Positions 17,286 to 27,422 of a stretch of DNA of 64,000 bases are shown here, in pieces (within the stretch, counting starts at the first letter, position 1; the number at the start of each line of letters is the position of its first letter). The stretch lies in NCBI GenBank assembly GCA_963746605.1, contig CAVVCH010000019.1, positions 58,644 through 122,643 on the forward strand, given 5' to 3'. Made by a program: the position numbers and the translations under genes. The stretch comes from CAVQSS01 sp963746605 (lineage in GTDB: Bacteria > Desulfobacterota > RBG-13-43-22). Below the pieces are notes generated by a model, which worked only from the letters and a program-made list of their open reading frames with translations, did no database searches and was not told the DNA's origin.

Positions 17286-19574
17286 GACCGGCTCCCTGCT
17301 TGTCTGCCGGTCGGAAGTTTCCCCAGGGCGGCCAGGACCCTTTCCGGCGTCACCGGATAATTGTGCAGCCAGACCCCGATGGCATTGGAGACCGCCATGA
17401 GGACCGCCGACGGCCCGGGGGAGGTGGCCACCTCCCCGACGCCGACCGCCTTAAAGCGGTGGCTGGGGATAGGCGTCTCCAGGACCACGTTGTCAATGAT
17501 GGGCAGATCCGGGAAGGTCCGCCACTTGTAATCGATCAGGTTGGCGTTGAGGATGTGCCCCGTGGTTCGATCCAGGATCGTTTCCTCGAACAGGGCGCTG
17601 TCGATACCGCCCGAGCCAAGGCAGCCATTGAGCTGACCTTCCAGGCCCGGCGGGTCGATGATTTGGCCCACGTCCGTGGCGTTGACCACGCGCCTAAGCG
17701 TTACCAGGCCGGTTTCGGTATCCACCTCCACTTCCACGAAGGTCATCATGCAGTTGGCCAGGGTGAAATCCGGTTCGAAGCGGCCGGAACCCAGGCAGGT
17801 CCGGTCGATTCCCATGGCCTTCCAGGGGATCTTCTTATCAGGGCATCCTTTGACGAAGACCCAGCCGTCCGTGGTCTCCAGGTCTTCAGGATGGGCCTCC
17901 AGGCGCGGGGCCAGCAGTTCCAGGAGTTTTTGCCGGGCGTCCTGGGCCGCGGCAATCACCGCGCTGCCGATGGCGTAGGTCCCCCGGGAGCCCACCGGGC
18001 CGAATTCATAGGGGTTGATAAAGGAATCGGAGGGCACGATGGAGACCCGTTCCCAGGGGATCTGCAGCACCTCGGCGGCCATCTTCATCAGGTTGCTCTT
18101 CTGGCCGGTCCCGTGCTCGGTCAGGCAGGAAAAGATCAGGGCCGTCCCGTCCGGATGGAGGCGCACGTAGGCCTCCGAGGCGTCTTCGCCGATGTCGGCG
18201 TTCCCGTGGACGCCCACGCCCACCCCGGTCCGTTTCGGGCCGTTCACGGCCGTGGGGGTGAGCCACCCTTTCCATTTCTCTTTCCAGCCGAAGCGGTCGG
18301 CGCCCTGCTCCATGGCCGGGGAGTAGTCGACGCCCCGGTAGGTGTACCAGAGGCCGTCTCGCCAGAAATAGCCGTCACCGGGCTTGACGTAATTCTTTTT
18401 CAACACCTCGAAGGGATCCAGACCGGCTTTTTCCATAGCCAGGGAGAGCAACGGGATAAAGGAGCATTTCAACTCCTGGCCGCCAAACCCCCGGACGATG
18501 CCCGAGGCGTTCCGATTGGTATAGACGATCTTCGGCTTGAGGTCCCAGTTGGGACAGCGAACCATGATCTGCAGTTCCCCGCAGCCCACGGCTACCTGGG
18601 CCTGGGTGGTCATGGAGTACGAGCCGGTATCCACCAGCCATTCGCCGGACACGGCGGTAACGGTCCCGTCCTTTTTCAGACCCACCCGGGCCCGCATGCG
18701 TGAACCGGGCCGGAGCGTAAAGGTAGCCAGATGTTCTTCTTTGGTCAAAATCAACTTTACCGGGCAGCCGGTGGCCCGGCTCAGGAGCGCGGCCTGGGCT
18801 TGGACCACCCAGGACATGAGTTTGGATCCGAAAGCTGCCGCCGCAGGCGTTGCCGACAGTCCTGACCTTGACCTCTTTGCCAAAAAAGTGGAACAGGGTG
18901 ATCTGGTCCATGTAAGGCGTCTGGGACGATACCCAGACCGTGAGGTTGTCGGGCTTTTCCCAGAGGGCCACGGCCCCCGGCGCCTCGGGGGGAATGGGAT
19001 TGGGCAGATTTTCATAGCTGAAGGTCCCTTCGGTTATGACGTCGGCCTCGGCGAACCCACGCTCCATATCCCCCATGACGACTTCCTTCAGACACTTGGG
19101 TCCGAAAAAAGGGGTCCCCGGTGGAGCCACATTGCCCGGAAACTCCTCATACAGTTGGGGCGCACCGGACTGCAGGGCCTCTTCCGCATCGAAGACGGGG
19201 GGCAGGACTTCGTACTCCACCGCGATCAGCCCCAGGGCTTCCCGGGCGACCTCCTCCGTAGCGGCGGCCACCAGGGCCACCGGGTCGCCTACCTGCCGGG
19301 CTTTACGGTCGAGGACCCGCTTGCTGCGGGGCGTGCCGCCCCGCCAGTCGGGTACATCTTCCCAGGTGAGCACGGCTCGGACTCCCGGGAGGGCCAAGGC
19401 CCGGCGCTTGTCCACTTTACCGATCAGGGCATGGGGGTGGGGGCTGCGCAACACTTTGCCGTGCAGCAAGTTGGTAAATTGAAGATCATTGACATACCGG
19501 GTGCCCCCAGTGACGATCTCCCGGGCATCCCGGCGTGGAAGGGCTTTGCCGATATAACGGTAGACCTCGGCCAT
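17282..19574 (-). CDS. Molybdenum hydroxylase large (Mo-cofactor) subunit (frameshifted)
   Basis: About 763 residues when joined; xanthine dehydrogenase/CoxL/HcrA family. The N-terminal domain has YIGKALPRRDAREIVTGGTRYVNDL and the HALIG region. Molybdopterin motifs follow: CGGSFGSK, GIVRGFGGQE, GPVGSRGTYAIGSA. The essential C-terminal Glu is in VGVGEVATSPGPSAV. A one-base shift near 18835 falls within CGGSFGSK. It hydroxylates or, in the HcrA branch, reductively dehydroxylates its substrate at the Mo site. Start ATG 19574 is five bases after the small-subunit stop, so the order is S-L-M in one operon. Substrate unknown. Confidence 0.9.
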
Positions 19575-19579
19575 GGCTC

Positions 19580-20116
19580 CTACCTTCCTTTATGAGCCGC
19601 ATCTCTGACCGCACGGACCACCTGGTAGTGGCTGATGCAGCGGCAGAAATGGCCGGACAAGGCTTCTTTGACCTGGTCTTCGGTGGGAGCGGGATTTTCG
19701 TTGAGCAGGGCCCGGGCGCTCAGGATCATCCCCGGGGTGCAGAACCCACACTGAAAGGCATTGTGATCGATAAAGGCCTGCTGCAGGGGATCCAGGGCTC
19801 CGTCTTGTGGATTCGGCAACCCTTCGATGGTGGTAATCGCGCGCCCGTCACATTCCACCGTCAGGGTCATACAGGACATCCGAGGCTCGCCGTCGATTAA
19901 GACCGTGCAGGACCCGCAGGCGCCGTGGTCACAGGAGACCTTGGTACCGGTGAGGCCCAGGGTCTCCCGGAGGGTGTGAGCCAGGGTCGCGGAGGGGTCG
20001 ATCTGCCCGAGGCCGCTGCCCACTTCCAACTCAACGTCTCGGTGGTTGACCTTCAGGCGGATGCACTGAGTGGTGGAGACTTTTTTCTTTCCAGATTGGG
20101 TTGATTTGGCGGGCAT
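19580..20116 (-). CDS. Molybdenum hydroxylase small subunit, two 2Fe-2S clusters
   Basis: 178 residues, CoxS/HcrC family. Plant-type 2Fe-2S ligands appear in CDHGACGSCTVLIDG with a fourth Cys in RMSC; the second, all-helical cluster uses CGFCTPGM and GHFCRCISHYQV. It carries electrons between the Mo centre and the FAD subunit. It has about 20 extra N-terminal residues compared with usual members; a later start is possible but none has a better ribosome site. First gene of the S-L-M operon; an 80-base palindromic repeat lies upstream. Confidence 0.93.
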   Translation of the reverse strand: MPAKSTQSGKKKVSTTQCIRLKVNHRDVELEVGSGLGQIDPSATLAHTLRETLGLTGTKVSCDHGACGSCTVLIDGEPRMSCMTLTVECDGRAITTIEGLPNPQDGALDPLQQAFIDHNAFQCGFCTPGMILSARALLNENPAPTEDQVKEALSGHFCRCISHYQVVRAVRDAAHKGR

Positions 20117-20175
20117 AGGTGGCCTCTTTGTATGGAAACAATCCTATCCGGGAACCGATAGGTTTTAATTTTGAT

Positions 20176-20255
20176 GTAGGGGTGGGGTTCATCCCCACCC
20201 GCAGCTTGGTTGACCCGGGCCGGCTCAAGCGGGCGGGTATAAAACCCGCCCCTAC
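20176..20255. repeat. Palindromic intergenic repeat
   Basis: Starts GTAGGGGTGGG and ends CCCGCCCCTAC (outer arms with one mismatch), with an inner hairpin around each half. A related element is at 27291-27350. It sits between the FadB-like gene and the small-subunit gene. Confidence 0.6.
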
Positions 20256-20325
20256 GAAAAATCGACCGATATTAACCTTTGAATTATTACTCCGCCGTCA
20301 GCTCTCTGGCAAGGCCAAAGAGATT

Positions 20326-22459
20326 TCAGTAGGAATAAAAAGTCTTCCCGGATTCCGCCATCTCCCGGATCAGGCCGGCCGGTTTATAGCGGGGACCGTA
20401 ACGCTTTTCCAACTCCACCAACTTTTCATAGACCGCCTTCAATCCCCAAGTGTCGGCGTAGCGCAGGATCCCGCCTCGATAGGCAGGAAAGCCGGTGCCG
20501 TTGATCATAGCCAGGTCCATATCTGCGGGGCGGTCGCAGATCCCCTCCTCGATCATCAGGGCCGCCTCGTTGATGCCGAGAGCCAGCAGAGTATCCACAA
20601 TCTCCTGGGATTCCATGGTTCGGGATGAGACCCCCTTTTCCCGCAGAAATTGTTGGATCACCTCCGCCACCTTGGGATTCGGGACTGGTTTTTCGCCCGA
20701 ATAGTCAAAATATCCGGCGCCCTGTCTTTGCGTCCGTAGCAGCCGGTCTGATAAATCCTTTCGATCAAGGGATGGATTTTGTAGCGATCCCCCAGCTTCC
20801 GGGCAAAGGTTTGATTGACATGATAGCCGATATCGATCCCGGTCAGGTCTTCCAGGGCCGCCGGTCCCAGGGGCATTCCGAAGTCCGTTACGGCTTGCTC
20901 GATGGCCGTCAGATCCACCCCGTCCGCCAACAGGTAGGGCATACCGGCAAAAAGGGCAATGAGCTGCCGGGTTACATAAAAACCAGGGCCGTCATTGACC
21001 ACCAGCATGAATTTTTTGATGCTTCGGGCGAAGGATACGGCGGTGGCCAGGGTCTGGTCCGAGGTCTCCTGCCCGCAGATGATCTCCAGCAGCGGCATCC
21101 GTTCCGCCGGGTTGAAGAAGTGCAGGCCGATCATCCGGCCCGGGTCCTTCAGGACCGAGGCCATTTCGGTGATGGGCAGGGCCGAAGTGTTCGTCCCGAA
21201 GATCGTGCTCCGGTCGACAGATCCCTTCCAGTTTTTTCCAGATCTCCTGTTTGACCTGCATGTCCTCCAGCACGGCCTCGATCACCAGGTCCGCCTCCTT
21301 CAAATCATCCAAAGAGGTCGTGGTGACCAGATGGTCCCGCAGCAGTTCCTCGAGAGCCTTTTCGGTCATTTTTTTCTGCTTGATCGGATAAGCGAAGGTC
21401 TTGCGAAGGTTGGCCAAAGCTTTCTCGATGGCCTGATCGTCGATGTCCCAGAGGATCGTCTCGAAACCGTTCTTAAGCAACAGGTGGACAATCCCCGAAC
21501 CCATGACGCCCCCGCCCAGCATGGCCGCTCTCAGGAGTTTGGCTGGTTCAAGGCCCTTGATCCGCCGGTGCCGGCCGGCCGCCCGGGTGTTCAAAAAAAC
21601 GCCGATCAGATTTTTGGCGATGGGCGAAATGGCGCATTCGCTGAAGAGTTCTACGTCCCGGCGGATGTCGGTTTCGATGTCACCCGTAAGCCCTTTCTCC
21701 AGGGCCTCCAAGGCCTTGAAGGGGGCCAGGAGCCCCCGGAACTTCTTGGCGTTGCGGGTTTTGAAATCCTCGATAAGAGGCTTTTTCTCGTCGGTTTTGG
21801 GCAGGCGATCCATCCGGTTGCGGGTCATCCGCTGCTCCCGTTCGAGTTCACCGGAAATAAACCGTTTGCGCCGCCTGCAGGGCAGCAGCGAGCAGTTCAT
21901 CCGACCCGACGACTTCATCCACCAGCCCCAGGGAGAGGGCCTCGGCGGCCTTGACCGGCTGGCCGAAAGTGATCATCTCCAGTGCCCGGGGCAGACCGAT
22001 GAGGCGGGGCAGCCGCTGGATCCCGCCTGCCCCGGGGATCACGCCGAGCTGTACTTCCGGCAAACCCAGAACAGCCTCGGGTGCTGCTATTCGGTAATGA
22101 CCGGCGAGGGCTGCCTCCAGCCCGCCGCCGAGGCAGTTGCCGTTGATGGCCATGATCACCGGCTTGGGCGCCTTCTCGACGGCCGAGAACAGTTCGGCCG
22201 CCGTCCAGGCCAACTGAAAACCCTCTTCCCGGGTCTTCAGGGCCTGAAGTTCGGTGATGTCGGCGCCGGCAATGAAGTTTTTCCCGGTTCCAGTGAGGAT
22301 CAAGGCCTTGACCTGGGGATCGGCCAGGGCTTCCGCAAAGGCGTCCCGCAGGTCCCGGCTCAGTTGGGGGGACATGGGATTGACCGGCGGATTGTCGATG
22401 GTCAGGAGGGCTATTTCATTCTGGAGGGTTATTTTGATTGTTTTATATTCGGTGCGCAT
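20326..22459 (-). CDS. FadB/FadJ-like enoyl-CoA hydratase / 3-hydroxyacyl-CoA dehydrogenase (three frameshifts)
   Basis: Bifunctional beta-oxidation enzyme, about 710 residues when joined, the family's usual length. The N-terminal crotonase domain has the oxyanion segment FIAGADITEL and both catalytic glutamates (CLGGGLEAAL, LGLPEVQLG). The NAD-binding domain starts AAMLGGGVMGSGIVH and carries the catalytic His in IGLHFFNPAERMP; a C-terminal dehydrogenase domain follows, ending GKTFYSY. One-base shifts near 21865, 21215 and 20690 split it into four frames, with homology continuing across each. ATG 22459 gives MRTEYKTIKITL. It would hydrate an enoyl-CoA and oxidise the product, feeding the thiolase gene upstream. 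Confidence 0.88.
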
Positions 22460-22572
22460 TGGTGATCCCTTAGTTCTCTGTGTTTTATTTTTCGTATTAA
22501 TACCCCTCACTCGCCCGCGGGGCAACCCGAAAGCATGGAAATTCAACCGTCGGATTACCCAGCTCGCCATCC

Positions 22573-22711
22573 TGAGCCCTTCGCCCACCTGTCACCCTGA
22601 GTGAAACGAAGGGTCTCGGCTTTGGGCTCAGGATAAACTCCGCGACGCACGAAGGATATGCTAAGCGGGCTTGGGATTCTTCAGTCGCTTCGCTCGTTCG
22701 AATGACAAACG
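22573..22711. repeat. Dispersed intergenic repeat cluster
   Basis: Contains segments such as CACCCTGAGTGAAACGAAGG and ATTCTTCAGTCGCTTCGCTC, a type scattered between genes in many environmental bacteria. No gene is supported between the thiolase stop and the FadB-like start (22460-22737). Confidence 0.5.
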
Positions 22712-22737
22712 GCAGTTTTGTTTCCCCTATTTGCTTG

Positions 22738-23926
22738 CTAATCCTTTTCGATCAGGATCGCCTGCCCGTGGCCGCTGCCGCCGCAGAGGGAGGCCAGACC
22801 CCGCTTCAGGCCCCGCTTTTCCATTTCATGAATCAGGCTGACCACCAGCCGGCAGCCGGTGTTGCCGATGGGATGGCCCAGGGCGATACCGCCGCCGTTG
22901 ACGTTGACGATCTCCCGGTTCAATCCCAGTTCCCGCTCAACGGCCACCGAGGGGGCGGCAAAGGCCTCGTTGATCTCGAAGAGTTCGATGTCTTTCAATG
23001 CCACCCCGGTCTGTTGCAAAAGCTTACGGATGGCCGGGATGGGACCGATCCCCATGATCCGCGGATCCACGCCCACGGCCACGGAACCCACGATGCGCCA
23101 GCGGCGTTTCATGTCCAGCTCGTCGGCCAGTTCCCGGGAGACCACCAGGACCGCCGAGGCCCCGTCGTTGAGCCCGGAAGCATTGCCGGCGGTCACCGTC
23201 CCGTCCTTTTTGAAGGCCGGGGACAACTGGGCCAGCGCTTCCAGGGTCGTTTCCGGGCGCGGATGCTCATCCGTGTCGATGACGATGTCTTTTTTCCCCC
23301 GCTTGCCGGGGATCACCACCGGAACGATTTCATCCTTGAATCGCCCTTCCTCCAAGGCCTTCTTGGCCCGCTGCTGGCTGACATAGGCGAATTCGTCCTG
23401 ATCTCTGCCGGGAAACGTTGAACTGCTCGGCCACGTTCTCCGCCGTCATGCCCATGATCAGCTTGGAATACTGGTCGAACAGCCCGTCCCAAACACCGTC
23501 GGACAGTTCCTGATGCTTGAGCCGCAGGCCCCAGCGGGCGTTCTTAATGGAAAAGGGCACATTGCTCATGCTCTCCCCTCCCCCGGCGATGATCGCTTCG
23601 CCTTCTCCCAGCCGGACCCGCATCGAAGCGATCCGGATGGCCTCCATGGACGAACAGCAGGCCCGGTTGACGTGGACGGCCGAGACATGTTCCGGAATAC
23701 CGGCCCGCAAGGCAGCGCAGCGGGCCAGGCCGTTTTCGTCGCTCCGGACCATGACCACGCCCCAATAAATGTCTTCCAGCCTCTCTCGGGGAAAGTCTAC
23801 CCGTTTGCAGACTTCGTCCATGACCGTCGTGGCCAGCTTCTCGTGTAAAACGTCCCGCAGGGCCCCGCCGAAATCGGTGATCGGGGTTCGGACCGCGGAA
23901 ACAATGATCGGATCTTTTTTATCCAT
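22738..23926 (-). CDS. Acetyl-CoA C-acyltransferase (thiolase, FadA type; frameshifted)
   Basis: About 396 residues when joined. The nucleophile Cys is in VNRACCSSMEAIRIA; NEAFAAPSVA, GGIALGHPIGNTG and LCGGSGHG supply the other thiolase motifs. A one-base shift near 23405 breaks EQFNVSR-QDQDEFAYVSQQRA. AGGAG precedes ATG 23926. It cleaves 3-ketoacyl-CoA to acetyl-CoA, or runs in reverse, and pairs with the FadB-like gene directly downstream. Confidence 0.9.
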
Positions 23927-24010
23927 AGGTTTTGGTTCTCCTTAGTACGAAGATTGAACTATGTAAGTGATAGTCGGTTCGGTGGAGATTTCCGGGATTC
24001 CCACCCCCCA

Positions 24011-24040
24011 ACTCCCTCCCGTCAAGGGAGGGGGGAGTTT
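24011..24040. repeat. Inverted repeat between genes
   Basis: AACTCCCTCCC and GGGAGGGGGGAGTT flank a GTCAA loop, followed by TT. It lies in the 174 bases between the thiolase and the dehydratase-family gene. It could weakly terminate or stabilise transcripts; the T-run is too short to call a terminator. Confidence 0.45.
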
Positions 24041-24100
24041 TCGGTGATTCGAATTTTGGCCATGAATGGTTTCGAATCTGGTTTCGGGTTTCGAATTTAG

Positions 24101-25621
24101 CTAAACATTCCTATATATCTGCATTCGGATCATAAGTTTCGGCGGAAAGGCCGGCAGGTCGGCATAATCGGGATGGCTCTTCCCGTCGTCGATCCCGGCG
24201 GCCCGTTTGGCGGCAGCCTTGTAACGGGAAAAGTCCGCCATCTGCAGAATGGACATCTTCTGAGCTTCCAGGGAACCTTCGGCATGGATGGTCAAAACAT
24301 CTTCATAGGAAGAGGTCAGGTCTCGGGCCAGCTTCATCATCCGGAACCGGTCTTCGGTCGGGATCCCGTCCCTGCCGGCCAGGTATTTTTCCAACATCGC
24401 CCGGGTCTCGGGATTCAGCAGGTCTTTGGCCGAGGGTGCCGTGACCATGATCCCGCCGGCGATGTCCTGCAGGTATTTGGTAGCCGTATGCCAGTTGTCG
24501 GCAAACTGGTATTTGCAGATATTGGCGATCATCGGGTTGGGATAGACCAGGTCCGAACCCTCTTCCTGGATGCAATGTTCAACCGCCGCCCGGCCCAGGA
24601 TCTCGATGGATTCGGTGTACATGACCAGCCAGGTCAGTTTTTCGCGCACATGGGCGACTTTTTCGATGCCGTTATACTCGGCCAGCAGGGCGGCCGCCCC
24701 GGTCACCAGCTCCAGCTCCATGGCCTTGTAGGTCTCGGCGCTCAACCGGTGGAAATTGGCAAACATGTAGGCCACCTGGCCGGCGAATTCCCATTCCCCC
24801 TTGAGGAAGATGCGCTCGTTGGGAATAAAGACGTCCTCGAAAATGATCAGGGCGTCGTTGATATAGACGGCCCCGGAAATGGGATGATCGATCAGGCTGT
24901 AGCCTTCGTGCACCTCCGGCTGGGCGGAGATAAGGGTCAACCCCGGCGCGTTCACCGGGACCCCGAAGGAGACGGCATAGGCCCGGTCGTCCTCCCGCAT
25001 GGCCCGGCAGGGGGCCACCAGGATCTCGTTGCAGGCCGGGGCCTGGCTGATGTGGGCCTTGGCCCCCCGGACGACGATGCCGTCTTTTCGTTCCTCCACG
25101 ATATGGACATAAAAATCAGGGTGCTGCTTCTGCTGGGAGGGACGCAGGCTGCGGTCGCCTTTGACGTCGGTCAGACCCATGGCGAAGGCCAAGTCGTTCT
25201 TCTGCAGGTGCCGGCGGTAGGCGGCCACGTTGGCGGCATAGTGGGTCCCAAATTTCTTATCGATCCGTTCGCTGACCACGGTCACCGCGTTCAGGCCGTC
25301 CTTGGCCACGAACTTGGCGCCGGAAGGCTTGCCGAAGGTGGCCCGGGCCCAAAGCTTAACCATTTCCCGGAGCCGGAACAGGTCCTCCCGGGTCCGCTGG
25401 GGTTGCAGGGCGAAGCTGACCCGCTCACCGTCGGCATCCAGGTCCGTCAGCAGATCCCGGTATTTGGGATCGTTGTTCATGACATAATCCATGGCCACCC
25501 ATTCGTTGCAGATTTTTAGAATGGGATGTTGGGTAACATCGGGTACCCGTTTCCCGTCGCAGTAAACCACCCGTCCGTCCTTGAGGCTGGCCAGGTATTC
25601 CTGAGGTGTTTTTATAGCCAT
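24101..25621 (-). CDS. 4-hydroxybutyryl-CoA dehydratase / HpaB-family flavoprotein lacking Fe-S ligands
   Basis: 506 residues, full length for the 4-hydroxybutyryl-CoA dehydratase/4-hydroxyphenylacetate 3-hydroxylase family. Shared motifs include DVKGDRSLRPSQQ, EERKDGIVVRGAKAHIS, REDDRAYAVSFGVP and IFEDVFIPNERIF. In AbfD the [4Fe-4S] cluster is held by two Cys in TCFQRC, a His in YHRQS and a Cys in GGCK. Here the first region reads GAKFVAKDG, the His is kept (FANFHRLS), and the last Cys is Tyr (AETYKAM), so no cluster should bind. A cluster-free flavin enzyme is expected; the reaction is open. Its neighbours are thiolase and FadB-like genes downstream. Confidence 0.85.
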   Translation of the reverse strand: MAIKTPQEYLASLKDGRVVYCDGKRVPDVTQHPILKICNEWVAMDYVMNNDPKYRDLLTDLDADGERVSFALQPQRTREDLFRLREMVKLWARATFGKPSGAKFVAKDGLNAVTVVSERIDKKFGTHYAANVAAYRRHLQKNDLAFAMGLTDVKGDRSLRPSQQKQHPDFYVHIVEERKDGIVVRGAKAHISQAPACNEILVAPCRAMREDDRAYAVSFGVPVNAPGLTLISAQPEVHEGYSLIDHPISGAVYINDALIIFEDVFIPNERIFLKGEWEFAGQVAYMFANFHRLSAETYKAMELELVTGAAALLAEYNGIEKVAHVREKLTWLVMYTESIEILGRAAVEHCIQEEGSDLVYPNPMIANICKYQFADNWHTATKYLQDIAGGIMVTAPSAKDLLNPETRAMLEKYLAGRDGIPTEDRFRMMKLARDLTSSYEDVLTIHAEGSLEAQKMSILQMADFSRYKAAAKRAAGIDDGKSHPDYADLPAFPPKLMIRMQIYRNV

Positions 25622-25760
25622 TGTTGTTCTCCTTTATTTTTGATCTTTTCTCTAATAACTGAATTACTGTGTTTATTGGCGTCTTACCCTACGAATTTTT
25701 AGTGGCTCAATCATTTCGAGCACCCGCGAAGCATGAAAATATAGGATCTGTCCAATGGGT

Positions 25761-25840
25761 CGTCATTCCGGCGGAAGCCGGAATCCAGGGCCTTCTAAGC
25801 TCCGAGTGCCCTGGATGCCGGATCAAGTCCGGCATGACGG
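25761..25840. repeat. Palindromic intergenic repeat
   Basis: Two hairpins: CATTCCGG-CGGAA-CCGGAATC and CCGGATCAAGTCCGG-ATGACGG. Related copies occur at 39630-39717 and 55540-55640. No gene in 25622-25885. Confidence 0.6.
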
Positions 25841-25885
25841 CTAAAAAATAAAGGCCCAAAAACGGTATTCGATTTTATTTTCATA

Positions 25886-26368
25886 CTAAAACGTCCGGGA
25901 ACAGGCGATCGTTTCGTGTTCCTTCCCCCGGACGGAGAGGACGGGCACCGGACAGCGGCGAAACACTTTTTCCGCCGTGGACCCGAAAAGGGTGTTGGCA
26001 ATATTGGTCCGGCCCTTGGTCCCCATAACGACCAAATCCACACCCTCCTCTTTGACGATCTCCAGCAATTCCACCCAGGGGACGCCGACCCGAAAAACCT
26101 GGACCACTTTTACCGCACCGCACGCGGTCTCTTTCAGCAGTTGATCGGTTTTGGTGGCCCGATCCTGTTTCTGATCGCCGATAAATTTTTCCCGGCTGAT
26201 CCCGATGCTTTCCACTTTGCTGATGGCGTCCACATCCCGCTGGTTGATGACGTTGGCCACCACCAGGGCGGCATTCACGGAATTGGCCAGAACGGCCGCG
26301 TACTGCAGCGTAGTCCTGGAGTAATCCGAGTAATCAATCGCCACCATTATTTTATTAATCGGTCCCAT
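25886..26368 (-). CDS. Universal stress protein (UspA family)
   Basis: 160-residue single Usp domain. It begins with the strand-Asp KIMVAIDYSDYS and ends with the ATP-binding pattern GTKGRTNIANTLFGSTAEKV (G-x2-G-x9-G-S), so nucleotide binding is likely. AAGGAGG sits five bases before ATG 26368; an ATG four bases further upstream is out of frame. Usp proteins act in stress survival through unclear partners. Single gene between an SDR and a repeat region. Confidence 0.9.
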   Translation of the reverse strand: MGPINKIMVAIDYSDYSRTTLQYAAVLANSVNAALVVANVINQRDVDAISKVESIGISREKFIGDQKQDRATKTDQLLKETACGAVKVVQVFRVGVPWVELLEIVKEEGVDLVVMGTKGRTNIANTLFGSTAEKVFRRCPVPVLSVRGKEHETIACSRTF

Positions 26369-26446
26369 CCATACCTCCTTACCCACATCCACGTGGATGA
26401 CTTCGAAATTCGATGTTTAACGTTCGATGTTCGATTTGTCTTGGTA

Positions 26447-27214
26447 TTAACCTAGCCCATGCCACAGGCTTAACTCCTCGTCCGTGCTCACGGTCCCGGT
26501 CACTCCGGAGGCATCCTGGGCGGCTAAGAATAAAGCGCACTTGACCATCTTGTCCGCAGATACCCAGCCCTGTCGTTCCTCCGGCTTGGTCCAGAAGCGC
26601 ATGCCTTCCGTGTCCACCGGCTCCTTGGGCTTCAGCCCGTTAACGGCGACATTGAATCTCCCCACCTCCACCGCCAGGCCCCAGGTGAAGCGGTCCAGCC
26701 CGGCCTTGGCCACGCCGTAGGCAACCCCGGTCGGAACCGTACCCGCGTCCCGCTCGTCGGCCGCCAGGGAGGAGATGTTGATGATGCTGCCTTTTCGCCG
26801 GGAGATCATGGAGGGCAGCACGGCCCGGGCGCATAAAAAGGCGCCGGTCAGGTTTACCCGCAGGACCGTCTCCCACCGCTTGAGCGGCGTTTCGGTGATC
26901 GGGTAAAAGAAGGCCACGCCGGCGTTGTTGACCAGGATGTCGATAGCGCCAAAGGCCTCCAACCCCGCCTGCACCATGGCCTGGACGCTTTCCTCCTGAG
27001 TAACGTCGCATGGAACCGGCAGTGCTTGGCCTCCCAGGGCTTCGATGGACGCAGCGGTTTCCTGGATGCTCCCCTCAAGCCCGCTTTCCCGGGGGACGGC
27101 CGAGCGGGCCGCCAGGACGACTTGGGCCCCCTCTCGAGCCAACCCCAGGGCGATGGCCTTGCCGATGCCCCGGCTGGCGCCGGTGACGATGGCGGTTTTA
27201 TCTCTTAGGTTCAT
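26447..27214 (-). CDS. Short-chain dehydrogenase/reductase (SDR), TetR-regulated
   Basis: 255 residues; TGASRGIG at residues 11-18, NNAG, Ser in INISSLAADER and the Tyr/Lys pair in YGVAKAGL. A small insert after the second strand (AVPRESGLEGSI) extends the cofactor loop. Start ATG 27214 gives MNLRDKTAIVTG; a longer open frame upstream reads through the operator and repeat and is not coding. Operator-like site 3 lies 27 bases upstream. It probably acts on a hydroxyacyl-CoA; substrate unknown. Confidence 0.88.
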   Translation of the reverse strand: MNLRDKTAIVTGASRGIGKAIALGLAREGAQVVLAARSAVPRESGLEGSIQETAASIEALGGQALPVPCDVTQEESVQAMVQAGLEAFGAIDILVNNAGVAFFYPITETPLKRWETVLRVNLTGAFLCARAVLPSMISRRKGSIINISSLAADERDAGTVPTGVAYGVAKAGLDRFTWGLAVEVGRFNVAVNGLKPKEPVDTEGMRFWTKPEERQGWVSADKMVKCALFLAAQDASGVTGTVSTDEELSLWHGLG

Positions 27215-27240
27215 GGATTTCCCCGTTATCGTGGGTAACG

Positions 27241-27254
27241 ACTGAACAGTCAGT
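27241..27254 (-). promoter_or_regulatory. TetR operator-like palindrome, site 3
   Basis: ACTGAACAGTCAGT, a strong inverted repeat matching the pattern shared with sites 1, 2, 4 and 5. It lies just upstream of the SDR start, beside an AT-rich stretch that could hold the -10 element. Confidence 0.6.
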
Positions 27255-27290
27255 CTATAAATTAGAAAAATGTTTCCAGTGTTTTTTTTC

Positions 27291-27350
27291 GTAGGGGTGG
27301 GTTTCATACCCAACCGCCCGTGCGGCGGGAGGGGTTTAACCCTCCCCCAC
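27291..27350. repeat. Palindromic intergenic repeat
   Basis: Starts GTAGGGGTGGG like the element at 20176 and forms two small hairpins (GGGTTTCATACCC, GGGAGGGGTTTAACCCTCCC). It sits between the TRAP permease stop and the SDR promoter. Confidence 0.55.
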
Positions 27351-27422
27351 ATTGAAACCGTAGTCTTTCATGGAGTATCTATGACCAGCAACAAGCAACC
27401 TGAAACCATAACGGCTTTACCT

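Noticed and set aside
17300..18703. 467-codon open frame on the + strand
   Set aside because: Antisense to the Mo-hydroxylase large subunit, a typical GC-rich shadow; the protein shows no domain and no ribosome site.
27215..27352. N-terminal extension of the SDR to 27352
   Set aside because: It would translate through operator-like site 3 and a palindromic repeat; the SDR fold starts at MNLRDKTAIVTG (27214).
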